DNA from: Bolinopsis microptera
Taxonomy: Eukaryota; Ctenophora; Tentaculata; Lobata; Bolinopsidae
Assembly (NCBI RefSeq): GCF_026151205.1
Contig: NC_087081.1
Location: 5,389,246 to 5,453,245, forward strand
Reading direction: 5' to 3'
Length of the DNA stretch: 64,000 bases
Shown here: one piece after another, positions 30,701 to 42,893 of the stretch
How positions within the stretch are numbered: position 1 is the first letter of the stretch
How the letters are laid out: every line of letters starts with the position of its first letter
Made by a program: the position numbers and the translations under genes
Notes under the pieces: generated by a model
What the model saw: the letters and a program-made list of their open reading frames with translations, nothing else
Told to the model about the DNA's origin: nothing
The model's database searches: none

Positions 30701-33700
30701 AAGAAGCATTATAAAGGAGCATTATAAAGGAGCATTATAAAGGAGCATTATAAAGGAGCATTACAAAGGAGCATTACAAAGGAGCATTATAAAGGAGCAT
30801 TATAAAGAAGCATTATAAAGAAGCATTATAAAGGAGCATTATAAAGAAGCATTATAAAGGAGCATTATAAAGGAGCATTATAAAGGAGCATTATAAAGGA
30901 GCATTACAAAGGAGCATTACAAAGGAGCATTATAAAGGAGCATTATAAAGAAGCATTATAAAGAAGCATTATAAAGGAGCATTATAAAGAAGCATTATAA
31001 AGGAGCATTATAAAGGAGCATTATATTCATAAAGGAACATTATAAAGGAGCAGTATATTTATAAAGGAGCATTATTAGTATAGTGGCCTAGTTGGGTTAA
31101 ATATAGCTCCACATGCATGTTATGGTTTTTGACTGATCTTTGAAACAAATTGCCACTGGTCATCGATAAATTATGCCGATGAGACAAAATTCGTAATTTG
31201 CAGTTGCCCTAAGTATCAAATTCAACAACTTCACACTTATAACCACAAAGGGTGCTATAATAGAATAATAAGAATGTTCTAGAATGTTAGTCTAGAATTT
31301 TCTAGAATCTTGTACTCACATTCGTATCTTGATTCCGACTGTTGGTGGACTTCCTGGTCTGAATCTTTATCAGATTCACTATCTTCGTCAGCATCTTCTG
31401 AAAGAGACACCAGATTAGTGCTGAACATTATATAAGTTATGTGAACTTGGACATGAAAATGGCCAGGAGTAAAACTTTAGTAACCGTTCGTGACCCCGTA
31501 TTGAAACAAATCACGTAACTTGATCAATTAGGTTGTAAGCGTCAATGGAACCAGCATAGCTGTTGCCTTAAATGGCGATAAAAGCAAAAAAAGGGCATCG
31601 TCAATCCTTTGGATCAAATTAAATCATGAATTTACATGACGCCGCATATAATGGTTAAATGCAGTCACGAATGGTTTCTCCCACGACTTGTTTGCAAGAC
31701 TGACAAAACAAGCAGAAAAATATCATAGTTAGGTACATATTATATAGGTATAACCATGAATAACTGCTATTTATAAACTAAATAACTGCTAATCTAAATA
31801 ACTCACATCAATTATGTATAACAATTATGTAACTATATTATTATTTGATTATGTAACTATGTAATCATCAACTAACCAGGGTGGAATTGAGCGTAAAGCA
31901 GATCGCCAGAGTAAGGGAAAATGCTCCTGAATAGAGCAGGGCTGAACTCTGAGGGCATACTGCTGCCCGGCCACTGTCCTGACGAGGTTGACCTGTTTAT
32001 CTCGAACTCTCGCATGTACTCTCGTAGCCGTCTCTGTAATTTAATTATTACGGTTATCTATTTAAGTTTTGTGTTATAGTCTGTCTAAGGGAATGATGGT
32101 TTGTTACAACTTACATTGCTGAGCGGCTACGTTGCTGTTCATGTCACAGCCGCCTTAAGCGGTTTAATTAAAAACGTGAACTTGTGCTAAGTGTTGAGTG
32201 TTCAAAGATGTCTTTGGTAATCACGTAGATACGAAAAATGAAACTGCTCTTTTAGGTGGAAGATTGAACATCAACGTTTTAATGTTACTGACTTCATCCT
32301 ATTCGCGTTCTACTTCTAATATCGTGTATTTATTGTTCATAATACACATTAGTTTTGAAACTATCAAAACTTAGTACTTAGTCTACCTACACATTAGTCA
32401 ATCAAATATCAAGGTATATGTTAATGGAAGTTAACCGATCTTAATAATAATCGTCACAGGGTTATATCGGCAAAAACCACTTAAACTTAACGAGTATTGT
32501 GACAAGCATAACGTCACGATTACCGAGTCCCCCAGTTTGAAGTCTAAATATGGTATTAGCATTAGCACTTAGCTATTATTCATTAAGTTGCACCTTTGAA
32601 GCCCACACATGTTTGAACTTTCGACAGCGTCGTTAGCTATAAAATTTTGTAGCCTTTTTAGTTTTTAGCCATATTCGGAGGTGGTCACCAACGAAAACAC
32701 GGAATACTTCAGTGTTAATCTGTCTCATGAATCTGTGCCCCCTCAGTGCGGGGGCGGCCCATGTTTAAGTATCATTCAATTTCAAATTGGTACGGTGAAA
32801 TATAATATTAATAACACTAACAGTATATACGTACGCTTTAATTTGAAGTAGATTATAATCTTATTTAGTAGTACCAGACAGAACGTATTAACAGAACATA
32901 TTTACCGTGTCCTGATTTATCGCAAAACCCAGTATACCGCGGCCATTTACTTCCCCTGATATTCATAAGGTAACAAACAATACCCCGATTCACCGTGTCC
33001 TGATTTATCAGGCCATTTACTTCCCCTAACATTTATAAAGTAACAAACAATACCCTGATTTACCGTGTCCTGATTTATCACAAAACCCGATATACCGCGG
33101 CCATTTACTTGCCCTAACATTTATAAAGTAACAAAAAATACCCTGATTTACCGTGTCCTGATTTATCACAAAACCCGATATACCGCGGCCATTTACTTCC
33201 CCTAACATTTATAAAGTAACAAACAATACCCTGATTTACCCTGTCCTGATTTATCACAAAACCCGATATACCGCGGCCATAATTTACTTCCCCTGACATT
33301 CATAAAGTAACAAACAATACCCCGATTTACCGTGGCTGTTCCCTTCCCCCAAACTTCGCTATAATAATACCTTCCAAATTGAAATTGGAAATCCTACTTC
33401 ATTATGAATATGATGAAACTTTTTAATTACTTGAAGAAAAATGTAATTTAAGTTTATAATGGTAGACGCAACTAATACTTGGAGCAACATTATGATTAAC
33501 CTTAAAATTAAATATGCTCTTAAATTTTAATAGCTTTTAACTTCAAGCAAAATTTAATCCAAGGTTATGATACTGGACGGAATCGTATGTGACCCTTCTA
33601 GTTCTAGGTGGATCATTTAGAATTTTATTTTCAAACATATTGTGTCTCAAATTTAAAGTGAGGTGATGCTCGAATCAAATGACATAATGGTTTGGAGTCC

Positions 33701-36700
33701 CGGCCGTAGGCACAGGTTACACTAATACTAATTATAATATAAGTTTAGGAGCAAATACGTATTGTTATGTCTTGTACCCTACTTGAATTAGATTAATTTT
33801 AAATATATCAATACCAACTGTTAGATAACACATATATCAAATAATGATAATAATAATAATTTATAAATAATAATCTATAATCCCTACCTGAGGTGGAAGC
33901 TCAACTTCAAAATCGGGTAAAAAAGAGGAAATAGAGGGAAGCATCAGAAATATATTATCACAAAACGTCTAGTTAAAATAAAACTAAAGCTAGCTCAAAT
34001 AATTAGAACTATAAGCGACTAAACCGTCCTGATTTATCGCAAAACCCAATATTTACCTCCCCTCCAGGTTATGATACTGGACGGAATCGTATATGATCCT
34101 TCTAAGCTTCTAGTTCTAGGTGGATCATTTAGAATTTTATTTTCAAACATGTGTCTCAAATTTAAATTGAGGTGATGCTTGAATAAAATGACATAATGGT
34201 TTGAAGCTCCCGGCCGTAGACACGGGCTACACTAGTACTAATTATAATTAGATTTGATAAAGCAAAATAGCAAGAGAGCGGTATACAACTCGTTTAAATA
34301 AATCGATAGAAAATGTGACATTGGAACTTTTGCTCCAAATTTAATCATTTGCTGAAAAAAAAAACTAAATGTTAGAAAGCACATTCCACGTAGTTCCTTT
34401 ACTTTAGTACTTTATAATTGAATTAAATTTGATCGTTCAAGTTATATGGACACGTTCATTGAAGTTTGAGGAAATTGGTAAATTTCTAAAACAGCGTTTT
34501 TGACGATAGTGGTTTAATTTTAACATATTAATCTAGCGTGTTCATAAGTTCTGAACATTAGCCACGTGACCCATACTCCCATATGCACTGCTCAAAAATA
34601 AAATGTATTGCTTTTAGGCACTATTATGTAAAAAATGTCACATTTTTTGTGACATTGTTTACCATAGCTGCCCAATTAGCATTTTTTGGTCTAAAATATA
34701 GTAGATTAGGTCAATCTAACAATTATGATACAATGTAGGCCTAAAGGGCAGTGATCAAACGGCTTTAAGGCAACATTTTGTAAACTTTGTCACACTCAGA
34801 ATACGAGACCTCTTTTCTACTGTGAGGTGTCCATAAAACCCTTTCAACTCATTATTTGATAGTTCTTCTGCCAGTCATAGCCCTAAAATATGTTGTTTTG
34901 AAAAGTTAACTTGAAATACATGCACTTGGCTATTGGGAAATGATGTAAATTCTGTCACATTATATGGAATTTAAAATTCTGGGTGAATTTCCGAAATCAT
35001 TTATATCTGATTTTGGTTTGGAAGGCGGGAAAACTCTATATGAGGACGATACACGGATACAGTTGATTGAAGTATAGCCCGGCAGTTGATGTAAACATCG
35101 TCACAAAATGATACGAAATCGTAAATGGACACGTTCATGTTGAAGTTTAAGGATATTGGTAAACCAAAAAAATAGCGTGTTCAGAAGTTCTGTACATAAG
35201 CCACGTGACCCATACTTCCATATACACGGCTCAGAAATACAATTTATTGTTTTTAGGCACTATAATATAAAAAATGTCACATTTTTGTGACTGTGTTAAC
35301 CATAGCTGCCCAATTAGTATTTTTTGGTTTAAAATATAGTAGATTAGGTCATTCTAACAATTATGATACAACATTTGGCTAAAGGGCAGGGATCGAACGG
35401 TTTTAAGGCAATATTTCGTAAACTTTGTCACACTCAGAATACGATACCTCTTTTCTACTGTGAGGTGTCCTCAAAATCCTTTCAACTCATTATTTGATGG
35501 TTTTTCTACTAATCATAGCCCTAGAATATGTTGTTTTGAAAAGTTAGCAAATACATGCACTTATTGGGAAATGATGTAAATTCTGTCACATTATATGGAA
35601 TTTTAAATTTTGGGTGAATTGCCGAAATCATTTATATCTGATTTTGGTTTGGAAGGCGGGAAAACTGTATATAAGGACGATGCACGGATAGAGCTGATTC
35701 AAGTTAAGGGCAGTTGATGTAAAAATGGTCACAATAATAATAAGGGCAGTTGATATGAAAGAAAATCTATCTAACTAATGCAATGGCTGATGTGACGAAA
35801 TTTACATTTCTTGACCCTATTTTGAAGAAACATGCCTCGATTAGAATTCAATATTCTTCCAGGAATTATTAGTAGGTTATTATTCAGCAAATCAGAACTC
35901 AAGTTTAACAATTCTGAGTTTAATTTTACTAAGTTACCGAAATGTGACGAAATTCACTTTTCCTGCCCCAACAGTATAATTTCAATGTGATGAAAAATGG
36001 TCATGGGTTTCTATATTTCCTTATCTCTGAATTAATAATTTCAAACTATAATTAGGACTGTTGATGTGAAAGAAAGTGTATCTAAATTTTACAATGACGT
36101 ATGTGACAAAATTTACATTTCTTGACCCTATTTTGAAGAACCATACCCCGATTAGAATTCAATATTCTTCCAGGAATTATAAGTAGGTTATTATTCAGCA
36201 AATCAGAACTCAAGTTTAACAATTCTGAGTTTAATTTTACTAAGTTACCGAAATGTGACGAAATTCACTTTTCCTGCCCCAACAGTATAATTTCAATGTG
36301 ATGAAAAATGGGCATGGGTTTCTATATTTCCTGTATGAATCCATTCCAACTATAATAAGGGCAGTTGATATGAAAGAAAATCTATCTAACTAATGCAATG
36401 GCTGATGTGACGAAATTTACATTTCTTGCCCCTATTTTGAAGAATCATACCTCAATTAGTATATAATGTTACTTTATCACCATCACTATGTCGATAAATA
36501 AGTTATTTTGCCAACATGGAGCAAATAAAGTTATAATTTTTTTTTGTGACGAAATTTACAAATTTTTACCCTGTTCAGGTGTTGAAATTTATCCAATGTT
36601 AACATATCACTGCCATATAATAAATTATATGACCGGCGTATGGTTGAAATATTGTTAATTGATCCATAGTACGTAATATAGGGCGTTTAAGTTGGTATAC

Positions 36701-39364
36701 TAATATTTACTCAATTTCACACATGTTGAGATATCATACAAATTTATGTGACTAAATTTACCTATTTCTGCCTTCTGTATTTGTATTTGCGTATAACAAT
36801 GAAATATGTGAACAATTCCAAACACATTCAGCTCACAAAATAATGCTAGACTATTCGGCATTTCTTGTCAGGATGTCATAAACATCCCTCATATAAATTT
36901 CTTAAATGTGTGACGGAGTTTACATGGTGCTACCATTTAAGGAAAAAAGTCGCTAAATATGTAGATAATAGTCATATACAGCTATTCTATGAATTGGAAA
37001 TTCGAAAATTTGGTCAAACACGGCAACAAGGGGTCCATATAAACTCCGTCACGTTTTTATAGTGTGACAAAGTTTACAACTCACTGCCGGCCGCATTTAA
37101 GCGATATCTTATCGTCTGATAAAGATATCGTTATGCGACAAAGTTTATCTAGATGATGAAACGATTATCTTAGGGTTAGAGGGTTTATATAGTTTCATAG
37201 TGTGACACATTTTACATCATCGTGCCATTCAGTAGGGTCACTAATATTTACCAATATCCTCAAACTTCAATGAACGTGTCCATATAGATGAAAAGTTTAT
37301 ATCAAAATCAAAGATATTGAACACTCAGATATTGAACACTCAGGTCATTATTATTTATTACTATCAGGTTCTACCTTGGTTTGTTCGTTAATTACTTAAT
37401 TATCAAGTAACAATATATTAATTACCTTGTTAATTAATATTAATTAATTAACGATAATTACCTTGGCCAATTCCCGTTGATCTGACTCAGTTTGGTCCTC
37501 CTCTTCACTCTGAGCAGGCTGTTGTTCTGTTCTTTCTGCTGGCTGTGGTACTTCTACTGGTGCCTCTGTAGCCTGCAGGGTAATTGATTGTTATATGTAA
37601 TTTGTTATTTGTAATTATATTCCATATTTTCAGCAGAATTATAGAAACGCTGCAATATACACTACTTTATAGTTTATAGTTTATCGATATGCAGTTATAA
37701 TTATCCTTTATCGAACAAACAATGTTGGTAATTATCAACAGCTTAATACACATTACCAAATTGCCATCCCACGAAGAAATTATGCAAAAAATTCGATTTT
37801 GCAAAAAAGTTCAATTCAATATGCATTAACCAGTCAAACTGTTTAGCTTGTCCAAATTCTAATACAAGCCTAGTATATTGAATATAGTGGTTCTGGTACC
37901 ATCTATAGCGGTAAGAAAAGTAAAAGTTTGGTCTATTCTAGCTGCTATTTTTTGTAATTTCATGGCTAAAAAGATACAAATTAAAGATGGTAAAATTATT
38001 TATCCATGTCCGGCATAGACATAGTTTACCTGGGGACCCCATGCTATCATGTTCATAAACCGAATAGAGATTCGGCGGAATGACAGACTGAGCGCCGCCC
38101 AGTAAAGACATAGTATGTAAATATGGGCGAAAGATTATAATATTTGGACTCATTTTATACAAAAATAAAGTAAAATTCATATACGTAAAATGCAATGGCT
38201 ATACTATAGATTTTTGACAAAATAACAACATTTTTAGTTTTGGCCAATTCTTAAACGGAGTACAAATACAATAAATACTCAAGTATTCTGATAAAATGTA
38301 TAATTATTCCAGAATCCAGGGTAACTGTGACTACTCAATTATCTTATTCTCAGTAAAGCCTAATCATATGTAGCAACATAACAATATTATATCGTTGATA
38401 TTATGAATTTGATAATTATGTTAAACTGTTCGGAGAGTTTATCTAAACCCAAACACCCGGTACTGAATACTTATAGTGTAACTAATTATAATTAGTACTA
38501 TATTATAATTAGTACTATATTTGATAATTATGTTATAATTATGTTATGATTAGTACTAAATTTGATAATTATGTTAAACTGTTCGGCGTGGAAAGTTTAT
38601 TTAAACCCAGACACCCGGTACCGAAAGTTCAACTAATAAAATTAGTTTGGTCAGGAGATGTGCAACTTACCTTACTATTACATATTAGATACATGAGGGG
38701 CACTCAGAATTAAATTGCGATCTGTTTGGACTGAGCGAGTTCATACTGTCGAACTGTTTTAACTACGAAAATGTAATGCGTTTTTTTTCGAATATTATAA
38801 TAGGCGTGTTTATACTTTTGTATTTCAACTGCGATATATAGTTAAGTCCCGGCCGTAGGAACGGGTTACACTACTACTAGTTCTAATTATAATATGTATA
38901 AGTTTAGTAGCAAATACGTATTGTTATGTCTTGTACCCTACTTACATTAGATTAATTTTAAATGTATCAATAGTAATACCAACTATTAGATAAAACATAC
39001 ATTATAAATAATAATCCATAATCCCTACCTGAGGTGGAACCTCAACTTCAAAATCGGGTAAAAGAGAGGAAATAGAGGGAAGCATCAGAAATGTATTATC
39101 ACAAAGGGTCTAGTTCAAATAAAGCTAAAGCTAGCTCAAATAAGAACTATAAGCTTAACCGACCGTACTATTCAGTTCGTACAAGTGTAAAATAAAACAA
39201 AGTAAACTAAACGTAAGATAAGATCAACACCCTACCTCAAGCTCGATATCAGATAAAAGGGACGAAATGGAAGGTAGCATCAGGAAAATGTTGTCTTCAG
39301 AGTCAGAGTTTACGATTCTTTGTTCGAGTACGCCCAGTCCGTATACTTTCCCAAATTGTACCAT
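27729..39364 (-). CDS. ETS-domain transcription factor, 9 exons
   Basis: Exons (5'->3'): 39364-39236, 39109-39029, 37572-37462, 33968-33888, 32033-31877, 31397-31320, 30055-29916, 28552-28482, 27840-27729. The phases agree and give 319 aa. A C-terminal ETS domain (~223-304) reads RKLYLWQFLLQLIRNP, then INWTERPPEFILTDPQQ, VAKLWSEYKGRG, SLCRALRYYYSRNILKRR and GMGRFVYSF. Both recognition-helix arginines (CRALR; R280, R283) are kept. The usual KNKPxMNY loop is altered. ETS proteins bind GGAA sites in nuclear DNA, so this should be a transcriptional regulator. N-terminal to the domain are two duplicated short exons, two acidic segments and an ordered-looking piece (RRLREYMREFEINRSTS). No pointed/SAM domain is seen. 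ELF/ESE-like resemblance is weak. The start exon (ATG 39364) is inferred; more 5' exons are possible. Confidence 0.85.
28084..28475. repeat. (CTAATCAA)n octamer satellite
   Basis: About 49 units with CTAATTAA/CTGATCAA variants. It begins about 7 bp beyond the donor of ETS exon 8 (reading on the minus strand), in the last ETS intron. Confidence 0.95.
28555..29872 (+). mobile_element. 5'-truncated non-LTR retrotransposon (RNase H and C-terminal zinc knuckle)
   Basis: An open frame from ~28560 to TAA at 29640-29642 begins in the linker after the reverse transcriptase (FKTPLDSWITKKLP) and carries an RNase H domain. Acidic residues are visible in YTDGS, QTELTAII, WSDS and NEKADELA, with WIAAHIGLWGN before the last. 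A CPMCGDGEETVSHFLGQC knuckle and the end TKRLIVPEELDQTGVT follow. This arrangement fits a LINE of the Jockey/I/CR1 type. The A-rich stretch (29854-29870) is the likely 3' end. The element lies antisense in an ETS intron. The reverse transcriptase and endonuclease are missing, so it is dead. Confidence 0.88.
30066..31075. repeat. (GGAGCATTATAAA)n 13-bp satellite, ~1 kb
   Basis: About 77 copies with GAAGC, GGGAGC and ATTACAAA variants. A higher-order block of ~140 bp (30765-30900 versus 30895-31030) is itself duplicated. It starts within 15 bp of the acceptor of ETS exon 7, so the polypyrimidine tract of that exon borders the array. Confidence 0.97.
32905..33340. repeat. ~85-90-bp tandem repeat, ~5 copies
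   Basis: The units share CCGTGTCCTGATTTATC, AAAACCCGATATACCGCGGC and CATTTACTTCCCCTAACATT; one copy is shortened. Located in an ETS intron. The short open frames in it are repeat artefacts. Confidence 0.92.
33545..34258. repeat. Direct duplication (~190 bp) flanking ETS exon 4
   Basis: 33560-33750 and 34067-34255 match closely (GGTTATGATACTGGACGGAA, CTAGGTGGATCATTTAGAAT, CCCGGCCGTAG). A further copy of the CCCGGCCGTAGGAACGGG part, with its flank and the adjoining 81-bp exon, is at 38847-39110. The exon was therefore duplicated with its flanking DNA. Confidence 0.85.
34430..37290. mobile_element. ~2.85-kb mirror-symmetric element with periodic GTCACA/TGTGAC motifs
   Basis: The ends are inverted repeats: TATGGACACGTTCATTGAAG at ~34444 and its inverse at ~37262. 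In the left half GTAAAnnTnGTCACA occurs at about 34628, 34780, 34944, 35091, 35266, 35418, 35575 and 35719. In the right half the inverse (TGTGACRAARTTTAC) occurs at about 35791, 35943, 36102, 36254, 36406, 36545, 36747, 36908, 37063 and 37201. The spacing is ~140-200 bp, mostly ~152. Large internal duplications are present (34440-35115 with 35125-35730; 35745, 36055 and 36355). No coding capacity. It lies in the ETS intron between exons 3 and 4. Confidence 0.8.
38020..38110. repeat. Dispersed ~85-bp repeat, copy 1 of 3
   Basis: ACCTGGGGACCCCA...GTTCATAAAC...ATTCGGCGGAATGACAG and CTGAGCGCCGCCCAGTAA. Further copies are at 42550-42635 (same orientation) and 42805-42893 (inverted). Read on the minus strand, the conserved edge CCCCAG|GTAAG looks like a splice donor. 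Confidence 0.75.
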
Positions 39365-40620
39365 ATTCCGACAACCAGACCACACCTTTGCTGTAACGAG
39401 AGGGAATTGTGTAACGGACTTGTGTACGACACAAGCTTTAGTACGGCAACAAACACAGAAACCACCAAATGAGCAAGTGCAGTGCAGAGAAATCTGAACT
39501 GAGCGATTTTTGACCGACTTTATAGGCATGCGAGTTTCATGATGAGGCAGAGCAGTGGCTTTAGCAACACCATGTAAGGGCACCGTTCTAATGGCAGTAA
39601 TGGAATAATGCCTGACATTGACGCCACAGCAAGAGAGGGTTACCGTATATGGAAATGATAGTCTTGATGGCTCCGTGGTCGCTGACTAGGTAAGAGGTTG
39701 TTATTTATGTGGTGATAATGTCCAGATCCAAATAGTCGGTAAATTAACCTATATAAAGCAGATGCCGGATAGGGACTATATTTAGTTTAATATCTTTAAA
39801 AGTTTAAATTTGGTTTCTGGTTTGTCGTATTTAAGTTTGATATGTCGGTCATTTAAATAGATTTGGTTAGGCATTGAGAAAAGCGTTTATTAGTTAATGC
39901 TCGATAAATATAATCAATAATCATGGCAGGTTCATGATAGAAACGAAACTATTTTCAATCTATCAGTTGAAGAAGCGAGAGTTAAATTTAAACTATGTCT
40001 AAAAGCTTCAACTATTTAGTATTTATGTTATTTCTACTTAAAGCCCACGAAGCTGGGAATTCGAGAGGTTCTTTATAATTGAATAATTGGAGAGGAGTGG
40101 TGGGAGAAATCTATATTTAGCCTGAATTTCTGGTGAGATTCTTTATCTTTCTAGGGAGGGGTTTGAGACAATCTAATTTAAGCTTGTATTCAATATAGGA
40201 GACTCTTTATAATTTTAGGGGAGGGGTGGGATGGGGGACCTTCCAATTTTAACCTCTATAATCTATATGGGAGTACTATTGGAACCCGGCCTTCGGCCCG
40301 GATTTCACTGTCGCAGTTAGGAGTATTTACCCGCTGAGTCGAAATCCGCATTAGGTGAGCAATTCTATTCAGAGTGCCTTCACGTATCCAATAGTATTTA
40401 ACTTTATAAATATAATCAACGAATATTATAGGTTAGGGGCAAACTCAATCAACGTATCTAGCAGTTATTAGCACCATTTCATCACACCTTAGTTCCCCCT
40501 TGAGGATAATTACGTCATCACACTCCTTGATTATATTAAGATCCGTTCCTCCTGTACCCTGATCGACTGTGAGCCGGCTGGAGTATTTGCAATCATTGGA
40601 TAGAATTGATCAGTCCAAAC
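39365..40620. other. Upstream of the ETS gene; no gene recognised
   Basis: Presumed 5' flank of the ETS gene plus AT-rich DNA. TATATAAAGCAGATG near 39752 is on the plus strand and therefore not obviously its TATA box. No coding signal. Confidence 0.45.
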
Positions 40621-40621
40621 G

Positions 40622-41258
40622 GTACCGCGACAATTGACCCCCGACAATCGACCCCCCGACAATTGACCCCCCGACAATTGACCCTCATGTAATTACACTG
40701 GGGTCGATTGATCGGGTCAGGGTCTGAGAGTCAGGGTCAGGGTCAGGGTCAGGGTCAGGGTCAGGGTCAGGGTCAGGGTCAGGGTCAGGGTCAGGGTCAG
40801 GGTCAGGGTCAGGGTCAGGGTCAGGGTCAGGGTCAGGGTCAATTGATCGGGTTAGGGTCAGCTGGTGTGAGGGTCAGGGTCAGGGTCAGGGTTCTGGGTC
40901 AGAGTTAGGGTAAGGGTAAGGGTAAGGGTAAGGGTAAGGGTAAGGGTAAGGGTAAGGGTTAGGGTAAGGGTAAGGGTAAGGGTTAGGGTTAGGGTTAGGA
41001 TCCTGGGTCAGGGTCAGGGTCAGGGTCAGGGTCAGGGTCAGGGTCAGGGTCAGGGTCCTGGGTCCTGGTCAATTGATCGGGTTAGGGTCATGGTGTGAGG
41101 GTCAGGGTCAGGGTCCTGGGTCAGAGTTAGGGTTAAGGTTAGGGTAAGGGTACTAGGTCAGGGTCAGGGTCAGGGTCAGGGTCAGGGTCAGGGTCAGGGT
41201 CAGGGTCAGGGTCAGGGTCAGGGTCAGGGTCAGGGTCAGGGTCAGGGTCAGGGTCAAA
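40622..41258. repeat. Telomere-like hexamer array GGGTCA / GGGTAA / GGGTTA
   Basis: About 85-90 hexamers, mainly GGGTCA, with runs of GGGTAA (40908-40975) and GGGTTA (canonical animal telomere permutation, e.g. 40978-40998). They are broken by TCCTGGGTC and TCAATTGATCGGGTTAGGGT. The array is preceded by three or four copies of CCCCGACAATTGACC. It lies between the ETS and receptor genes, so it is interstitial unless assembled wrongly. Confidence 0.95.
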
Positions 41259-42540
41259 AATTTGAGATGAAATATTGTTTGACTTTGAGTGAGAACTGCC
41301 CTTTTCATGAACGATTAGCAGTTAGGGTTCTAAAAATAAAACGAAGCTACTCATGTTGAAACGATTCACCATTATAACACTTAACAGAATAACAAATAAA
41401 ATGTGAGATCCATTAACAAACTTTAAGTTCGTAATATCATGATCACCTCGTTCATTCGTGGGAGGCCATGACTTGCACTAATCCGAATCGTTTACTTGAT
41501 CGGCAGTTGAATTAATATCACTTACCTAATTTTAACAAACTTAACCGAGTTGAAGTTGAACTAAAGCGGAGCATGGTTATCAAAATTGTACAGGGATTAT
41601 TTATTAAGCGGGGAAAACAGCGGTGTTAATCAAAATATTTTACTTTTAGCCACCTAAAAAGTAAAAACCATCTTGTAGTTGAGAGTTGGCGCGTGGCACC
41701 TAAATTGTAAATTCATACTCTTGAACCACAGCTGGATCTTCTTCGAGATAACTCCATCATTATAAAAAAAAGTAAGTTTTGTAATTATCACAGTTACCAA
41801 AAACGTTTATAAAGACCTGGCTGGAATTATTGTTTTTGTCAATTTCACTATATTTTTCCCGGAGAATTTTAATGAAACTCACTTCTTACCTCTGTTAAAA
41901 CTTTATTACCAAAACGTTTATAATACAGCAAGCTCTAAATAATTGTCGCACAGTTAGCTGATATAAATTTCAGTAATACTTAATTAATTAGATATTATGC
42001 AGACAATAGGCCTATAAGTAAAATTAGAACCCCGAATTTATAATCTGAGAAGTAAAAAGTTCGACTTCCAAGTTGAAAATGTTTAAATCGCGGAAGTTTT
42101 TATTATCATGAATACAAATGTGGATGCGCCTTAGGCTTATATAGAGCATAAATAGAAATTATTGCTGACGTAAAAATTTTAAAATTAAAAGTTTTTAATC
42201 TTTTAATCTCTGATTTCAATGAATTTGGTACCAAAGGTTGCTTCAAAGTCTGAATAATATAAATTCACTGGAAGCACAATTGTGCAAAAGTAAGCGCATG
42301 TGGCGATCAAACGCCATTTTTTTCCAACTTTTGGTGCTAGATTTATCAAAATCAGAGAGAAAAATAAACACTTGGCGCTTATTACATAGATTATAATAAG
42401 GTATGATTGTTGTACCTATCAAATAATGCTTCTCGCAATCTTCAGTAGATCGGCGAGATGCACCACTAGACTGGGCCTCGCCGAGCTGCGAAGGATTGAC
42501 ATCGTGAATCTGATAATGATATAGATTAAACCGGTCTAGC
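41259..42540. other. Intergenic, no gene recognised
   Basis: AT-rich. Open frames near 42243-42689 include the dispersed ~85-bp repeat and show no domain. Confidence 0.45.
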
Positions 42541-42549
42541 TGGTGAGAA

Positions 42550-42893
42550 GGCTTACCTGGGGACCCCAGGCTATTATGTTCATAAACATAATAGATTCGG
42601 CGGAATGACAGGCTGAGCGCCGCCCAGTAAGAGAAGGCGTGTTCAGTGGCAAGTGGGCTATAGTTGCACTTGCAGACACAGTGATGCATGTTTTTAAACT
42701 TAAAGATGTAAGAATTAAAAAGGGAAATTCAAAGTGTGTAAATTTTTTAGAGAACAGAATTTTTCACGAAAAAATAAGTCCGTGTACTTTTACTATAAGT
42801 ATACTGGGCAGAGCTGAGCCTGCCATTTCACCGCAGCTTATATTTATGTGTTCATGAACACTATCAGCCTGGGGTCCCAATGTAAGCGTACTT
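42550..42893. repeat. Inverted pair of the dispersed ~85-bp repeat
   Basis: Copies at 42550-42635 and 42805-42893 are in opposite orientation, separated by ~170 bp. They share CTGGGCRGMGCTGAGCCTG, TATGAAC-type centres and CCTGGGGTCCC. They may be the two ends of a small TIR element, of which the 38.0-kb copy is a solo end. Confidence 0.65.

Noticed and set aside
40708-40908. Open frame encoding GQ repeats
   Set aside because: Translation of the GGGTCA hexamer array; low complexity, no splice or start support.
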